The notes under the pieces: generated by a model
The model's database searches: none
Seen by the model: the letters and a program-made list of their open reading frames with translations, nothing else
What the model was told of the DNA's origin: nothing
In this document: in pieces, positions 17,603 to 26,720 of the stretch
Layout of the letters: every line of letters begins with the position of its first letter
How positions within the stretch are numbered: the first letter of the stretch is position 1
Assembly: GCF_000372825.1 (NCBI RefSeq)
Contig: NZ_KB910516.1
Coordinates: forward strand, 2,202,011 to 2,266,010
DNA: 64,000 nt
DNA from: Methylobacterium sp. 77
Lineage (GTDB): Bacteria > Pseudomonadota > Alphaproteobacteria > Rhizobiales > Beijerinckiaceae
Reading direction: 5' to 3'
Translations under genes and position numbers: made by a program

Positions 17603-18879
17603 CGGAAGTCAGCATGACCGAACATTCAAACCTTCGCACCGTCGAGATCGTTCGGCTCGGTCAGCGCGGCGACGGCATGGCACTGGACGGCACCATCGTC
17701 CCCTATGCGCTGCCCGGCGAGCGGGTTTCGATCCGCACCGACGGCTCACGGACGTCCCTCGTGGCTGTGGAGACACCGTCCGCGGACCGGATCGCTCCCT
17801 TTTGCACCTATTTCGGAACCTGCGGTGGCTGCGCGGTCCAGCATCTCGCGCCCGAGCCTTACTCGGCTTGGAAGCGGGGCAACCTCGCGCAAGGGCTGGC
17901 CCAGGCCGGGATCGAGGTCCCCTGCGAGCCGGCGCGCGATGCGCATGGAACCGGCCGCCGCCGGCTGACGCTCCATGTCCGCGAGATCGATGGCAAGGGC
18001 GTCGCCGGCCTGATGGCTGCGCGTAGCCACGATCTCGTGGCGATCGATCATTGTCCTATCACCGTCGAGCCTCTCCATAGGGCGCCGGCCGTGGCGCGTG
18101 CGCTGAGCGCTCCCCTCGGCCACGGTCGCAAACCACTCGACGTCGCCTTCACCGCCACCGAAGCCGGGCTCGACGTGGACCTGCGCGGACATGGCCCGGT
18201 GAGTGAAGGTCTGCGCGCCACGCTGGTTCGGCTTGCGGGCGAACTCGACCTCGCGCGCTTGTCCCTCCACGGCGACATCGTTGTGGAGCGCCGAGCGCCG
18301 GCGATCACCACCGGCGACGCCCGCGTCGTGCCGCCGCCCGGCGGGTTCCTGCAGGCGACGGAAGCGGGCGAGGCGATGCTCGCCGAGATCGTGGTCTCCG
18401 CCCTGGACAAGCGCGTGAAGCGGGTCGTCGACCTGTTCTCCGGAGCCGGTCCTTTCACTCTCGCCATGGCCCGCACGCGTGACGTCCATGCGGTGGAGGG
18501 CGAGGCCGCCGCCATTGCCAGCCTCGACCGCGCATTTCGCGCGACCCAGGGCCTGCGCAGGGTGACGAGCGAGACGCGCGATCTTTTCCGCCGACCGCTC
18601 CTGCCGATCGAACTCGATACCTACGATGCCGTGGTGTTCGATCCGCCGCGCGCCGGAGCCCAGGCCCAGGCCAAGCGCATCGCTGAATCGAAGGTGCCGC
18701 TCGTCATCGGTGTCGCCTGCGACATCGGCTCTTTCGCGCGGGATGCGGCAACCCTGATCGCGGGCGGCTACCGGCTCGAACGAGTCTTCCCCATCGATCA
18801 GTTCAAGTATTCGAGCCATCTCGAGATGGTGGGTGTGTTCCGGAAGGACGTGGTCAAACGTCGGCCCTCGCTGAGATAG
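17599..18879 (+). CDS. TrmA/RumA-family RNA uracil-C5 methyltransferase (RlmD-like)
   Basis: This 426-residue protein has an N-terminal TRAM-like OB segment (VEIVRLGQRGDGMAL) and a C-x5-C-x2-C cluster (CTYFGTCGGC), with a fourth cysteine in DHCPIT, for a 4Fe-4S centre. The SAM motif is DLFSGAGPFTLAMA and the substrate motif is VVFDPPRAG. The nucleophilic cysteine sits in ACDIGSFARDA. The family forms m5U in rRNA or tRNA; which position is modified here cannot be decided. It is coupled to tlyA by a 4-nt overlap. Confidence 0.93.
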   Translation: MTEVSMTEHSNLRTVEIVRLGQRGDGMALDGTIVPYALPGERVSIRTDGSRTSLVAVETPSADRIAPFCTYFGTCGGCAVQHLAPEPYSAWKRGNLAQGLAQAGIEVPCEPARDAHGTGRRRLTLHVREIDGKGVAGLMAARSHDLVAIDHCPITVEPLHRAPAVARALSAPLGHGRKPLDVAFTATEAGLDVDLRGHGPVSEGLRATLVRLAGELDLARLSLHGDIVVERRAPAITTGDARVVPPPGGFLQATEAGEAMLAEIVVSALDKRVKRVVDLFSGAGPFTLAMARTRDVHAVEGEAAAIASLDRAFRATQGLRRVTSETRDLFRRPLLPIELDTYDAVVFDPPRAGAQAQAKRIAESKVPLVIGVACDIGSFARDAATLIAGGYRLERVFPIDQFKYSSHLEMVGVFRKDVVKRRPSLR

Positions 18880-19054
18880 GTCTGGGCGTCGGCACACCGC
18901 ATCGAGGCGCCCATTCGGCTGTTGCAGTGCGCTGCGGCACCCAGCGGGGCTTTCCGACGTCATGGCAGCCGCGCTCGGAATCCCATGGCCGGCGAGGCTC
19001 TTCGTCGCCATCTTGGGTGGAGCGAACTCTCAACCCCATTCAGGACCTTTCGTC

Positions 19055-19210
19055 GTGGACGTCTTCACCGCCAAGCTGCTGGTTTCCGCAGCCATCGTCA
19101 CTTCCGTCGCCGTCTTCTCGCTGCTGACCGCTGGTTGGGCCCTGAAGGACGCTTACAGCGACTTCCGTCGAGGGGTCGACGAACGCGCCGCCTCCCGGCC
19201 CCGGACCTGA
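19055..19210 (+). CDS. small single-pass membrane protein
   Basis: This is a 51-residue frame from GTG 19055 with CAGGAC about 9 nt upstream; an ATG at 18962 would give 82 residues but with a weaker site. LLVSAAIVTSVAVFSLLTAGWAL forms one transmembrane helix, followed by a charged tail (KDAYSDFRRGVDER). The frame has the GC-rich third positions of real genes here. No family is recognised. Confidence 0.5.
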   Translation: MDVFTAKLLVSAAIVTSVAVFSLLTAGWALKDAYSDFRRGVDERAASRPRT

Positions 19211-19227
19211 AAGCCATCGGGCTTCAA

Positions 19228-19989
19228 TCAGAACAGGATTCCCTGGGCATCCTCGTCGCTCGATAGCGGGCGCTGCTCGGGCGGGGTCTCGGAGACCCTT
19301 TCTGGTACGGCACGATCTACGGGCACGGCGAGGTCGGGGCCATCGTGGCGGGCGTCGTTCACTCTCGCGCTCACCACGTCGAGCGTCAGCCATTCATCCG
19401 GGCACGGCCGACACAGAGAGACCGCGTCTTTCGGCTCCGTAGCGACGTGGTCGAGCCAGGGTTCGATGGCCTCTGGCGGCAGGATCGCCGGCATCCGGTC
19501 GTGGATCGCCGCCATGGTGCCGTTGGCGCCCGTGGTAACGATGGCTGCGGTATCGATCTCGGACCCATCGGCACCGAGCCAGCTTTCCCATAATCCGGCC
19601 AGCGCCATCGGCGCTCCATCCGCCCGGCGGATCATGTAGGGCGTGCGCGTGGCGGCGCGGCCCGTCCCTTCGCGGCGCCATTCGTAGAAAGCGTCCGCAA
19701 GGAAGACGCAGCGGCGATGTCGGATCGCCCCGCGGAAGGTTGCCTTCTCCTGCACCGTCTCGACCCGCGCATTGATGATGAGCGGGAAGCCCTTCGGGTC
19801 CTTCAGCCAGCCCGGCAGGAAGCCCCATCGCACCAACCGAAAATGGCGCTGTCCACGTTCCGCTATGACGATCGGCACCGGCTGCGTCGGCGCCACGTTG
19901 TAGCGCGCCGGGAAGTTCGGTTGCTCGGGATACCCATAGAACGACCGGAAGACATTCGGGTCCTGTTGGATGAGGAAGCGTCCGCACAT
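19228..19989 (-). CDS. SOS response-associated peptidase / abasic-site DNA-protein crosslinker (SRAP, YedK-like)
   Basis: This 253-residue SRAP protein starts at MCGRF, placing the essential Cys2 at the mature N-terminus. The other active-site residues are present: NARVET (Asn and Glu), DAFYEW (Glu) and IHDRMP (His). YedK/HMCES proteins form a thiazolidine crosslink with abasic sites in single-stranded DNA. The start at 19989 is fixed by the need for Cys2. It follows corA on the same strand after 78 nt. Confidence 0.94.
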   Translation of the reverse strand: MCGRFLIQQDPNVFRSFYGYPEQPNFPARYNVAPTQPVPIVIAERGQRHFRLVRWGFLPGWLKDPKGFPLIINARVETVQEKATFRGAIRHRRCVFLADAFYEWRREGTGRAATRTPYMIRRADGAPMALAGLWESWLGADGSEIDTAAIVTTGANGTMAAIHDRMPAILPPEAIEPWLDHVATEPKDAVSLCRPCPDEWLTLDVVSARVNDARHDGPDLAVPVDRAVPERVSETPPEQRPLSSDEDAQGILF

Positions 19990-20067
19990 CGCTCGACTAT
20001 CGCCATCCTCTCCAGCCGTACGATCCTGCCCCAACTCCACGTCGGGACGTCTCGAGGGCAATGATCG

Positions 20068-21072
20068 CTACAGCCACTTTTTCCAGCGGAAGAACACATA
20101 TGGCAGCACGGCGGCGACGACCATCATCACCACGGCCATGGGATAACCGAAATTCCAGTCGAGTTCCGGCATCGCCTTGAAGTTCATGCCGTAGATCGAG
20201 GCGATGAGTGTCGGCGGCATGAACACCACCGCCATGACCGAGAACAGTTTGATGATGTTGTTCTGTTCCAGGTTCACGAGGCCGAGCGTCGCGTCGAGCA
20301 GGAACTGGATCTTCGAGGACAGGAAGGTCGCGTGCTCCTCCAGCGATTGCAGATCTCGCAGGGTGGAGCGCACGTCCTCGCGCAACTCCCGCGGGGCCTT
20401 GGCGGTGCGATAGGTCGCCGAGAGCGAGAGCAGGATGCGTTCCATCGAGACCAGGCTCTCGCGCTGCTTCGAGATCAGGTCGCCGTGGCGGCCGAGCGCG
20501 CGGAGCGTGTCCTGGAGAGCGGTGTTGCGGGCCGAGGGGTCCGCCTTCTCCTCGAAGATCTTGCCCGAGAGCCGGTCGATCCGCTCGCCCTGGAGCTGGA
20601 GCACGTCGGCCGCGCGGTCGATCACGGTCTCGATCAGCCCGGCGAGGATGGTCTCGCCCGAAGGCGCGGCCGAGGGGCCGTTGCCCGTCGAGCGTCCTGC
20701 CCGCTGGGTATACATGCGGAAGGCCTGCGGCTCCTCGTAGCGCACCGTCACGAGCCGATTGCCGCGCAGGATGAAGGTGATGCCGGCGAGCCCCGGCTCC
20801 TCCGCCTCACTCACCTTGCTCAGCACCCGCCCGGTCATGTAGCGCGCGCCGTCCTCGACATAGAGGAGCTCGGAGGGCTCGATGTCCTTCATTTCCTCGC
20901 GGGTCGGCACCGAGATGCCCATGAAGGCCTCGACCTTGAGGTCCTCCTCCCGGGTCGGTCGGATCATATCGAGCCAGACCGTCTCGTCGGGGATGGCGTC
21001 CTGCAGTTCGAGGGGGCGGCGGTCGAGCAGGGTGTGCCCGGGGCCGGCGATCGGCTGATGGATGAAGATCAC
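20068..21072 (-). CDS. corA: CorA-type magnesium transporter
   Basis: This 334-residue protein has a soluble N-terminal alpha/beta domain, a long stalk helix and two C-terminal membrane helices. The pore motif YGMNF closes the first helix (SVMAVVFMPPTLIASIYGMNF), followed by the usual acidic MPELDW loop and a basic C-terminus (RWKKWL). It imports Mg2+ and possibly Co2+ or Ni2+. It follows the SDR gene after only 10 nt, so it may be cotranscribed with the acyl-CoA operon. Confidence 0.95.
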   Translation of the reverse strand: MIFIHQPIAGPGHTLLDRRPLELQDAIPDETVWLDMIRPTREEDLKVEAFMGISVPTREEMKDIEPSELLYVEDGARYMTGRVLSKVSEAEEPGLAGITFILRGNRLVTVRYEEPQAFRMYTQRAGRSTGNGPSAAPSGETILAGLIETVIDRAADVLQLQGERIDRLSGKIFEEKADPSARNTALQDTLRALGRHGDLISKQRESLVSMERILLSLSATYRTAKAPRELREDVRSTLRDLQSLEEHATFLSSKIQFLLDATLGLVNLEQNNIIKLFSVMAVVFMPPTLIASIYGMNFKAMPELDWNFGYPMAVVMMVVAAVLPYVFFRWKKWL

Positions 21073-21082
21073 GCTTTACGTC

Positions 21083-21949
21083 TCAGGCGAAGGCCCCGGA
21101 AGGCGGTGTGTTCGCATCCGGCACGAAGAAGTCCGGCGCAAGGGGTATGCCGGGTGTGACGCGGTATTGTGTGAAGTCCGTGACACCCTGCTCCGCGAGA
21201 AAGCTGTCGTCGATGAGGAATTGGCCGGTGATCTCGCGGGACGGTTTCAGAAACAGGGCATGGGCCGCATCGGCGATGATCTCCGGCGTGCGGCTCGCCT
21301 GCATCAGCGCATCGCCGCCGAGCAGGTTGCGGACGGCCGCCGTGGCGATGGTCGTGCGTGGCCACAGGGCGTTGACCGCGACGCCTTGCCTGCGCAATTC
21401 GCCTGCCAGCCCCAGAACACAGAGCGACATGCCGAACTTCGCCATGGTGTAGGCGAGATGCGGCGCGAACCATTTCTCCGCCATGTCGAGGGGCGGCGAC
21501 AGCATCAGGATGTGCGGGTTCTCGGCTTTGACCAGATGCGGGATCGCGTATTTCGAGACCATGTAGGTGCCGCGGGTATTGATCTGGTGCATCAGATCGA
21601 AACGCTTCATCTCCGTCTGCGGCGTGCGGGTGAGCGAGATCGCGCTGGCATTGTTCACCACGATGTCGATGCCGCCGAACGTCTCCGCCGTGCGAGCGAT
21701 GGCCGATGCGACGCTGTCCTCGTCGCGGACATCCACCAGGAGCGGGAGGGCTCGGCCTCCCGCTGCCTCGATGGCGGCGGCGGCCGTGTGAATCGTGCCT
21801 TCGAGCTTGGGGTGCGGCGTGTCGGTCTTGGCGGCGATGACGATATTGGCGCCATCTCGGGCGGCCCGCAGGCCGATGGCGAGGCCGATGCCGCGAGAGG
21901 CGCCGGTGATGAACAAGGTCTTCCCCTTCAGGGAATTCGTATCCGTCAT
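21083..21949 (-). CDS. SDR family oxidoreductase (HSDL2-like)
   Basis: This 288-residue SDR has NADP motif TGASRGIG (residues 16-23), NNASAI, catalytic YTMAK and an HSDL2-type sequence (ITGASRGIGLAIGLRAA, NALWPRTTIATAA). HSDL2 relatives are linked to fatty-acyl metabolism. It is the fourth gene of a tight operon (acyl-CoA dehydrogenase, enoyl-CoA hydratase, SDR, SDR), 10 nt after its neighbour. ATG 21949 is chosen; the longer frame overlaps the upstream gene. Confidence 0.9.
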   Translation of the reverse strand: MTDTNSLKGKTLFITGASRGIGLAIGLRAARDGANIVIAAKTDTPHPKLEGTIHTAAAAIEAAGGRALPLLVDVRDEDSVASAIARTAETFGGIDIVVNNASAISLTRTPQTEMKRFDLMHQINTRGTYMVSKYAIPHLVKAENPHILMLSPPLDMAEKWFAPHLAYTMAKFGMSLCVLGLAGELRRQGVAVNALWPRTTIATAAVRNLLGGDALMQASRTPEIIADAAHALFLKPSREITGQFLIDDSFLAEQGVTDFTQYRVTPGIPLAPDFFVPDANTPPSGAFA

Positions 21950-21959
21950 GGCTGTTTCC

Positions 21960-22817
21960 TCAGGATCCGAGGTGAAATCGCGCTGGCATCGTGCCGTCGG
22001 CATCGGTGAAACCGTACTCGGCCGCAAGGTCGCCCGCGTGCAGGATACGGCCGGTGCGAACATGAACGTCCGGATCGGCGGCCAGGGCCGCGAGCGCCCT
22101 GCCGGCATAGAGAGGGCTCTCCGTCGCCCGGTCGGCATGGCCGTTGTCCCGCGCCCTCTCGGTGCTCACGAAGCCGGGCGACAGCCCGAGCGCCGTGACG
22201 CCGTAGGGTGCGAGCTCCTGGGCGCAGACATAAGCGAGGCGGTTGGTGTTGGCTTTTGCGAGATCGTAGAACACGTCGCCGAGATAACCGGATTCCGTGT
22301 CGAACGAGACGAAGGCGATGAGGCCGCGTTTTGCCGAGACCATGGCCGGTGCGACGGCCCGCGCGAGGAGCAGGGCGGGATAGGGGCCACTCTCGAAGAA
22401 ACTCGAGAGCGGTTCGGCGGAACGGCGCCAGAATGGTGTGCCCCATTCCGCCCCGTCGGCGTAGCGCTCGCCGTCGAAGCCCTCGTTACCGCCCCAGACG
22501 CTGGAGATGGCCACGTCGATCCGCCCGAAGCGACGCAGGGCCCAATGGACGAGGCCATCTACGGCCCGCTCGCTGGTATGGTCGCAGATGAAATGGTGTC
22601 CATGGCCGCCTGCGGCGTCGACCGCACGGGCCGTGTCCTCGATGGTTTCCGCCCTACCCTCCGTGCGCGGCCCGGTCTCGCTCGACCGAGCGGTGACGAT
22701 GACCGTGGCGCCGGCCTCGCCCAACCCACGCGCAATACCGCGCCCCACGCCGCGCGATGCGCCGGCGACGAGGCAGATCATCCTGCTCAGATCGGGCTTC
22801 GGCGCGCGCCCACTCAT
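21960..22817 (-). CDS. SDR family oxidoreductase (DHRS1-like)
   Basis: This 285-residue SDR has motif AGASRGVG near residue 18, SVWGG in place of the usual NNAG, and catalytic Y-x3-K within FYDLAKAN. This pattern is typical of the DHRS1 subgroup of carbonyl reductases. The ATG at 22817 overlaps the stop of the enoyl-CoA hydratase gene (ATGA). Its substrate is presumably an acyl or ketone intermediate of the operon's pathway, which is an inference from context. Confidence 0.9.
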   Translation of the reverse strand: MSGRAPKPDLSRMICLVAGASRGVGRGIARGLGEAGATVIVTARSSETGPRTEGRAETIEDTARAVDAAGGHGHHFICDHTSERAVDGLVHWALRRFGRIDVAISSVWGGNEGFDGERYADGAEWGTPFWRRSAEPLSSFFESGPYPALLLARAVAPAMVSAKRGLIAFVSFDTESGYLGDVFYDLAKANTNRLAYVCAQELAPYGVTALGLSPGFVSTERARDNGHADRATESPLYAGRALAALAADPDVHVRTGRILHAGDLAAEYGFTDADGTMPARFHLGS

Positions 22818-23572
22818 GTGGCTTTCGCCTTGCCGAGGAATCGCGCGAACGCCGCCTGTGCCTCAGGCGCACGCAGCCGCGCTTCGAATGCCTCGGCCTC
22901 GGCCTCCAGAGCGGCCTCGACCTCGGCCTGATCGCCGCGGATCAGGCGACGCGTCGCGGCGACCGCACCGGGCGGAAGTGCGGCGAGGCGTCCAGCTTGG
23001 GCCAAGGCGTGGTCGAGCAACAGGTCGCTCGGCGCGATCGCGTTGACGAGCCCGAGCCTCAGGGCTTCGTCAGCATCGAAGGCTTGGGAAAGCAGCAGCA
23101 GTTCAGTGGCCTTCAGGAGTCCGACGCGGCGTGGCAACAGGTAGGACGAAGCCGCTTCGGGCACGAGGCCGAGTTCTACGAAAGGCATCCGGAAGCGCGC
23201 GGCCGGGCTCGCATAGACGAGGTCGCAATGCAGCGTCAGCGTCGTGCCGATCCCAACCGCGATCCCATCCACCGCTGCCACCATCGGTGTCTTGGTGCGC
23301 GCGAGCTGGCGGATGAAGCGAAGGGCGGGAGCCTCAGCGAAGGGCCTCCGTGAGCCCTCGACGAAATCAGCGAGGTCGTTGCCGGCGCTGAACGCACCTG
23401 GCAGGCCGGCGAAGACCACCGCGCCGACGGCGTCGGAGGCGTCGGCCTGCTCCAGCGCTCCACGCATGGCATCGTACATGGCTCCGGTGAGCGCGTTCTT
23501 CTTTGCCGGCCGGTCGATGCTGATGAGGCGGACGCCATCTTGCGTGTCGTAAATCGCGATGTGCTCGCTCAC
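22814..23572 (-). CDS. enoyl-CoA hydratase/isomerase family protein
   Basis: From GTG 23572, which has AGGAGA 8 nt upstream, this is 252 residues. The crotonase oxyanion-hole segments are present: AGLPGAFSAGNDL and DGIAVGIGTTLTLHCDLVYAS, followed by FVELGLVPEAASSYLLPRRVG. A glutamate or aspartate at the second catalytic position fits a hydratase or isomerase, but the exact reaction is open. It follows the acyl-CoA dehydrogenase by 54 nt and overlaps the SDR by 4 nt. Confidence 0.92.
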   Translation of the reverse strand: MSEHIAIYDTQDGVRLISIDRPAKKNALTGAMYDAMRGALEQADASDAVGAVVFAGLPGAFSAGNDLADFVEGSRRPFAEAPALRFIRQLARTKTPMVAAVDGIAVGIGTTLTLHCDLVYASPAARFRMPFVELGLVPEAASSYLLPRRVGLLKATELLLLSQAFDADEALRLGLVNAIAPSDLLLDHALAQAGRLAALPPGAVAATRRLIRGDQAEVEAALEAEAEAFEARLRAPEAQAAFARFLGKAKAT

Positions 23573-23626
23573 ATTCGTCTCCTCATCCGCCGCCGCCCCC
23601 TTTTCCGTCCGATCCACGGGGAGGTT

Positions 23627-25393
23627 TCAGCCCGCCAGGGCCAGCATCGCATCCTGGGTGAACCCGCCGCCATCGACGACGCTCTGTTCGAGGCCGCTCG
23701 CAGCCGTGAGCAGGTTTTCGGCGAAGAACCGCGCCAGGGCGATACGGGCAGGATGGGCCGGGTCGGTCTCCCCCACCTTGATCGCAGCGTTCGAGGCCAG
23801 CGCCGCGCGGGCGAGGCATGTCGCTCCTTGCGCGAGCCCGAACAGGCGAAGATACGGCGTCGCTCCGGCCTGGGCCTCGTCCGGTCGGTTCGAGGCCAGA
23901 GCCTTGAGGAGGAAGCTCGTCGCCCGGTCGAGGCTTTCGATTCCGGCTCGCAGACGGGGCCCGAGATGGCCGAAGGCCGGGCTTGCATCCTTCTGGACCG
24001 TTTCCGCGACGCGTCGCATCGAGGCGAGTTGTGCCCGAACGGTCGCCCCGCCGTTCAACGGCAGCTTGCGCGCCACGAGGTCGATGGCCTGGATGCCGTT
24101 GGTGCCCTCATAGATGGCGAGGATGCGCGCATCGCGCATGTACTGCGCCGCACCCGTCTCCTCCACGAAGCCCATGCCGCCATGGACCTGCACTCCAAGA
24201 GAGGTCACCTCGTTGGCGATGTCGGTAGAGAAGGCCTTGGCGACAGGCGTCAGCAGTGAGGCCCTGTCGTGCGCGGCCCTGCCATCAGGTCCCCGCGCCG
24301 CGTCGAGTGCCTCCGCCGTGAGGTAACAGATGCCGCGAGCGGCCGCTGTGTAGGCCTTCATCGTCAGCAACATGCGCTGGACGTCGGCATGTTCGACGAT
24401 GGGGCTGATAGGCTCCGACGAGCCCGAAGCCTTGCCTTGGCGTCGGTCCCGAGCATAAGCGAGCGCCTGCTGGTAGGAGCGCTCGGCCACGCCCACGCCC
24501 TGAAGCCCGACATTGAGGCGGGCCGAGTTCATCATCGTGAACATGCAGGCGAGACCCCGGTTCTCCTCGCCGATCAGCCAGCCCGTCGCGCCGCCCCGGT
24601 CACCGAAGGCCATGGAGCAGGTCGGCGAGCCGTGAATGCCGAGCTTGTGCTCCAGCCCCGAACAGCGCAGGTCGTTGTGACTGCCGTCGGGAAGGATCTT
24701 CGGCACCAGGAACAGCGAGATTCCGCGCGTTCCGGCCGGGGCATCCTTCAATCGGGCGAGGACGAGGTGGACGATGTTGTCCGCCATGTCGTGCTCGCCA
24801 TAGGTGATGTAGATCTTGGACCCGACGATCCGGTAACTGCCATCGTCGGCCGCCTCGGCTCGGCTGCGCAGGAGCGAGAGGTCCGACCCTGCCTGCGGCT
24901 CCGTGAGGTTCATCGTGGCGGTCCACTCGCCGGTGACGAGTTTCTCGAGGTAGCGCGCCTTCAGTTCATCGGAGCCGTGCTTCGACAGCGCTTCGATCCC
25001 GCCCGCGGTGAGGAGCGGGCACAGCGCGAAAGCGATGCTGCCGGCATTCCACATCTCGCTGCAGGCGGCATTGAGGAGCAGCGGCAGGCCCTGTCCGCCG
25101 TACTCGGCCTCCGCGCTGAGGCCGTTCCAGCCGCCTTCCGTCCAGGTGCGATAGGCCTCGCGCCATCCCGGCGAGGTGGTCACTGCGCCATCCGCAAGAC
25201 GGGCGCCCTGGCGGTCTCCGACGGGGTTGAGCGGAGCGATCACGGCATCCGCCACCCGGCCGGCCTCCTGCAGGATCGCGTCCGCATCCTCGATCGTCAG
25301 GTCACCATGGAGTCCCGATGCAATGGCGGCCTCAAGCCCCGCGACATGGCGCAGGGCGAAGCTGATCTCGGCAACTGGCGTGCGATAGGTCAT
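23627..25393 (-). CDS. acyl-CoA dehydrogenase (DmdC-like, long form)
   Basis: This 588-residue flavoprotein belongs to the roughly 600-residue acyl-CoA dehydrogenase branch with a C-terminal extension. FAD and substrate signatures are MNLTEPQAGSDLSLLRSRA, VQVHGGMGFVEETGAAQYMRD and ILAIYEGTNGIQAIDL; the latter carries the family's catalytic glutamate (YEGT). Branch members include 3-methylmercaptopropionyl-CoA dehydrogenase DmdC and ordinary fatty acyl-CoA enzymes. It opens the operon with the hydratase and two SDRs. Confidence 0.93.
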   Translation of the reverse strand: MTYRTPVAEISFALRHVAGLEAAIASGLHGDLTIEDADAILQEAGRVADAVIAPLNPVGDRQGARLADGAVTTSPGWREAYRTWTEGGWNGLSAEAEYGGQGLPLLLNAACSEMWNAGSIAFALCPLLTAGGIEALSKHGSDELKARYLEKLVTGEWTATMNLTEPQAGSDLSLLRSRAEAADDGSYRIVGSKIYITYGEHDMADNIVHLVLARLKDAPAGTRGISLFLVPKILPDGSHNDLRCSGLEHKLGIHGSPTCSMAFGDRGGATGWLIGEENRGLACMFTMMNSARLNVGLQGVGVAERSYQQALAYARDRRQGKASGSSEPISPIVEHADVQRMLLTMKAYTAAARGICYLTAEALDAARGPDGRAAHDRASLLTPVAKAFSTDIANEVTSLGVQVHGGMGFVEETGAAQYMRDARILAIYEGTNGIQAIDLVARKLPLNGGATVRAQLASMRRVAETVQKDASPAFGHLGPRLRAGIESLDRATSFLLKALASNRPDEAQAGATPYLRLFGLAQGATCLARAALASNAAIKVGETDPAHPARIALARFFAENLLTAASGLEQSVVDGGGFTQDAMLALAG

Positions 25394-25579
25394 GGCCGCA
25401 TCTCCCGCGTCGTCTCGAGCGACGCTTCCTCCGTATTTGACGCGCGCGCCAGCCCGGCGATAGGGCCTGTCGTGCTGTCCGCCGACAGGCATAGGCAAGA
25501 CAGGATCGCAGGGATAGGCAGTCGCTTGCGAGGATACGGCATCACGCCCGGCATCGGTCGGACAGGAGATAGTTTAGAT

Positions 25580-26578
25580 ATGAACGATCTCGGGTCAAGT
25601 CTCGGTCAGACGCTGACGCTGAGGCTCGAAGTCGACGCTGCCGGGATCGAACTGGCCGCGAGCCTTCTGCGCCAGGGCAAGCTCGTCGCCTTTCCTACAG
25701 AGACGGTCTACGGGCTCGGTGCCGATGCCTCCGATCCCGATGCCGTAGCGCGGATTTATCTGGCGAAGGAGCGGCCAAGCTTCAATCCGTTGATCGCGCA
25801 CGTGCCCGACCTCGACGCCGCGCGTCGCGAAGGCGTGTTCGACGAGATCGCCCTACGTCTTGCCGAGGCGTTCTGGCCCGGTCCGCTCACCCTCGTCGTC
25901 CCTGCGGCGGCCAGTGGGACCGTCAGCGATTTGGCCCGCGCGGGCCTCCCGAGTGTCGCCCTGCGCGTACCCGCGGACCCCGTCGCATTGTCCCTGCTCG
26001 AACAAGTCGGGCGGCCGGTGGCTGCACCGTCCGCCAATCGCTCGGGTCGTGTGAGCCCGACCTGTGCCGAACATGTTCTCGCCGATCTCGATGGTCGTAT
26101 CACCGCCATTCTCAATGGTGGCCACACGTCGGTCGGCGTCGAATCGACCGTCATCGCTTGCCTCGACGGTCGGGCTCGCCTGCTGCGGCCCGGAGGCGTG
26201 ACGCGCGCGGCCGCAGAAGCAATCCTTGGTTTCGGTTTGGAATCCATGGCTCATTCGGGTGAGGCGCCGATCGGTCCAGGCCTGCTCGCTTCGCATTACG
26301 CGCCCCGTGCCGCCGTGCGATTGGATGCGTCGCGTGTCGAGCCCGATGAGGCGGTGCTGCTTTTCGGCCCTATCGATCCGCCGGGAACGAGAGCGGCCAG
26401 AGCACACCTGAACCTGAGCGAGACGGGCGATTTGCAGGTGGCGGCCGCTCGTTTGTTTTCTGCGTTACGTCGCCTGGACGAGGCGGGTGTCGAGACCATC
26501 GCCGTCGTCCCAATCCTGGAAGAGGGGCTCGGCGAGGCCATCAACGACCGGCTGCGTCGTGCTGCGTCGCCACGCTAG
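25580..26578 (+). CDS. tsaC: L-threonylcarbamoyladenylate synthase, Sua5 type
   Basis: This 332-residue protein has an N-terminal YrdC domain (LVAFPTETVYGLGADA, KERPSFNPLIAHV, PSANRSGRVSPTCAEHV) followed by a C-terminal Sua5 domain. It makes threonylcarbamoyl-AMP for the tRNA t6A37 modification. ATG 25580 has AGGAG 12 nt upstream. A T-run follows the stop, then an EcfG-type promoter for a separate small transcript. Confidence 0.93.
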   Translation: MNDLGSSLGQTLTLRLEVDAAGIELAASLLRQGKLVAFPTETVYGLGADASDPDAVARIYLAKERPSFNPLIAHVPDLDAARREGVFDEIALRLAEAFWPGPLTLVVPAAASGTVSDLARAGLPSVALRVPADPVALSLLEQVGRPVAAPSANRSGRVSPTCAEHVLADLDGRITAILNGGHTSVGVESTVIACLDGRARLLRPGGVTRAAAEAILGFGLESMAHSGEAPIGPGLLASHYAPRAAVRLDASRVEPDEAVLLFGPIDPPGTRAARAHLNLSETGDLQVAAARLFSALRRLDEAGVETIAVVPILEEGLGEAINDRLRRAASPR

Positions 26579-26597
26579 ATTTTTTTCGAAATGATGC

Positions 26598-26622
26598 GGA
26601 ACCCTTCCACATCGTCCGCGTT
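26598..26622 (+). promoter_or_regulatory. EcfG-type promoter upstream of a candidate small RNA
   Basis: GGAAC (26598-26602), 16-nt spacer, CGTT (26619-26622) is an exact match to the alphaproteobacterial general-stress promoter. Nothing recognisable as a protein lies downstream on this strand before a terminator about 70 nt away. Confidence 0.7.
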
Positions 26623-26629
26623 TATCGAT

Positions 26630-26697
26630 CCAGAAGGCCAGTTCAGCCCCCAATGACCTTCTCCCTTTCAAGGCTCGGAGTAATCCGGGTCTTTTTT
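26630..26697 (+). ncRNA. candidate stress-induced small RNA with C-rich loop
   Basis: The unit starts about 8 nt after the EcfG-type -10 box. A 6-bp hairpin (AGAAGG 26632-26637 with CCTTCT 26657-26662) exposes a loop containing CAGCCCCCAA. A second hairpin (GGCTCGG/CCGGGTC, 26672-26691, two G-U pairs) precedes six T residues. This promoter, C-rich loop and terminator order matches the candidate at 38.96 kb. Ends are estimates; no family name is claimed. Confidence 0.5.
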
Positions 26698-26720
26698 CTT
26701 GGGCTCAGGTATGTAGGCAT

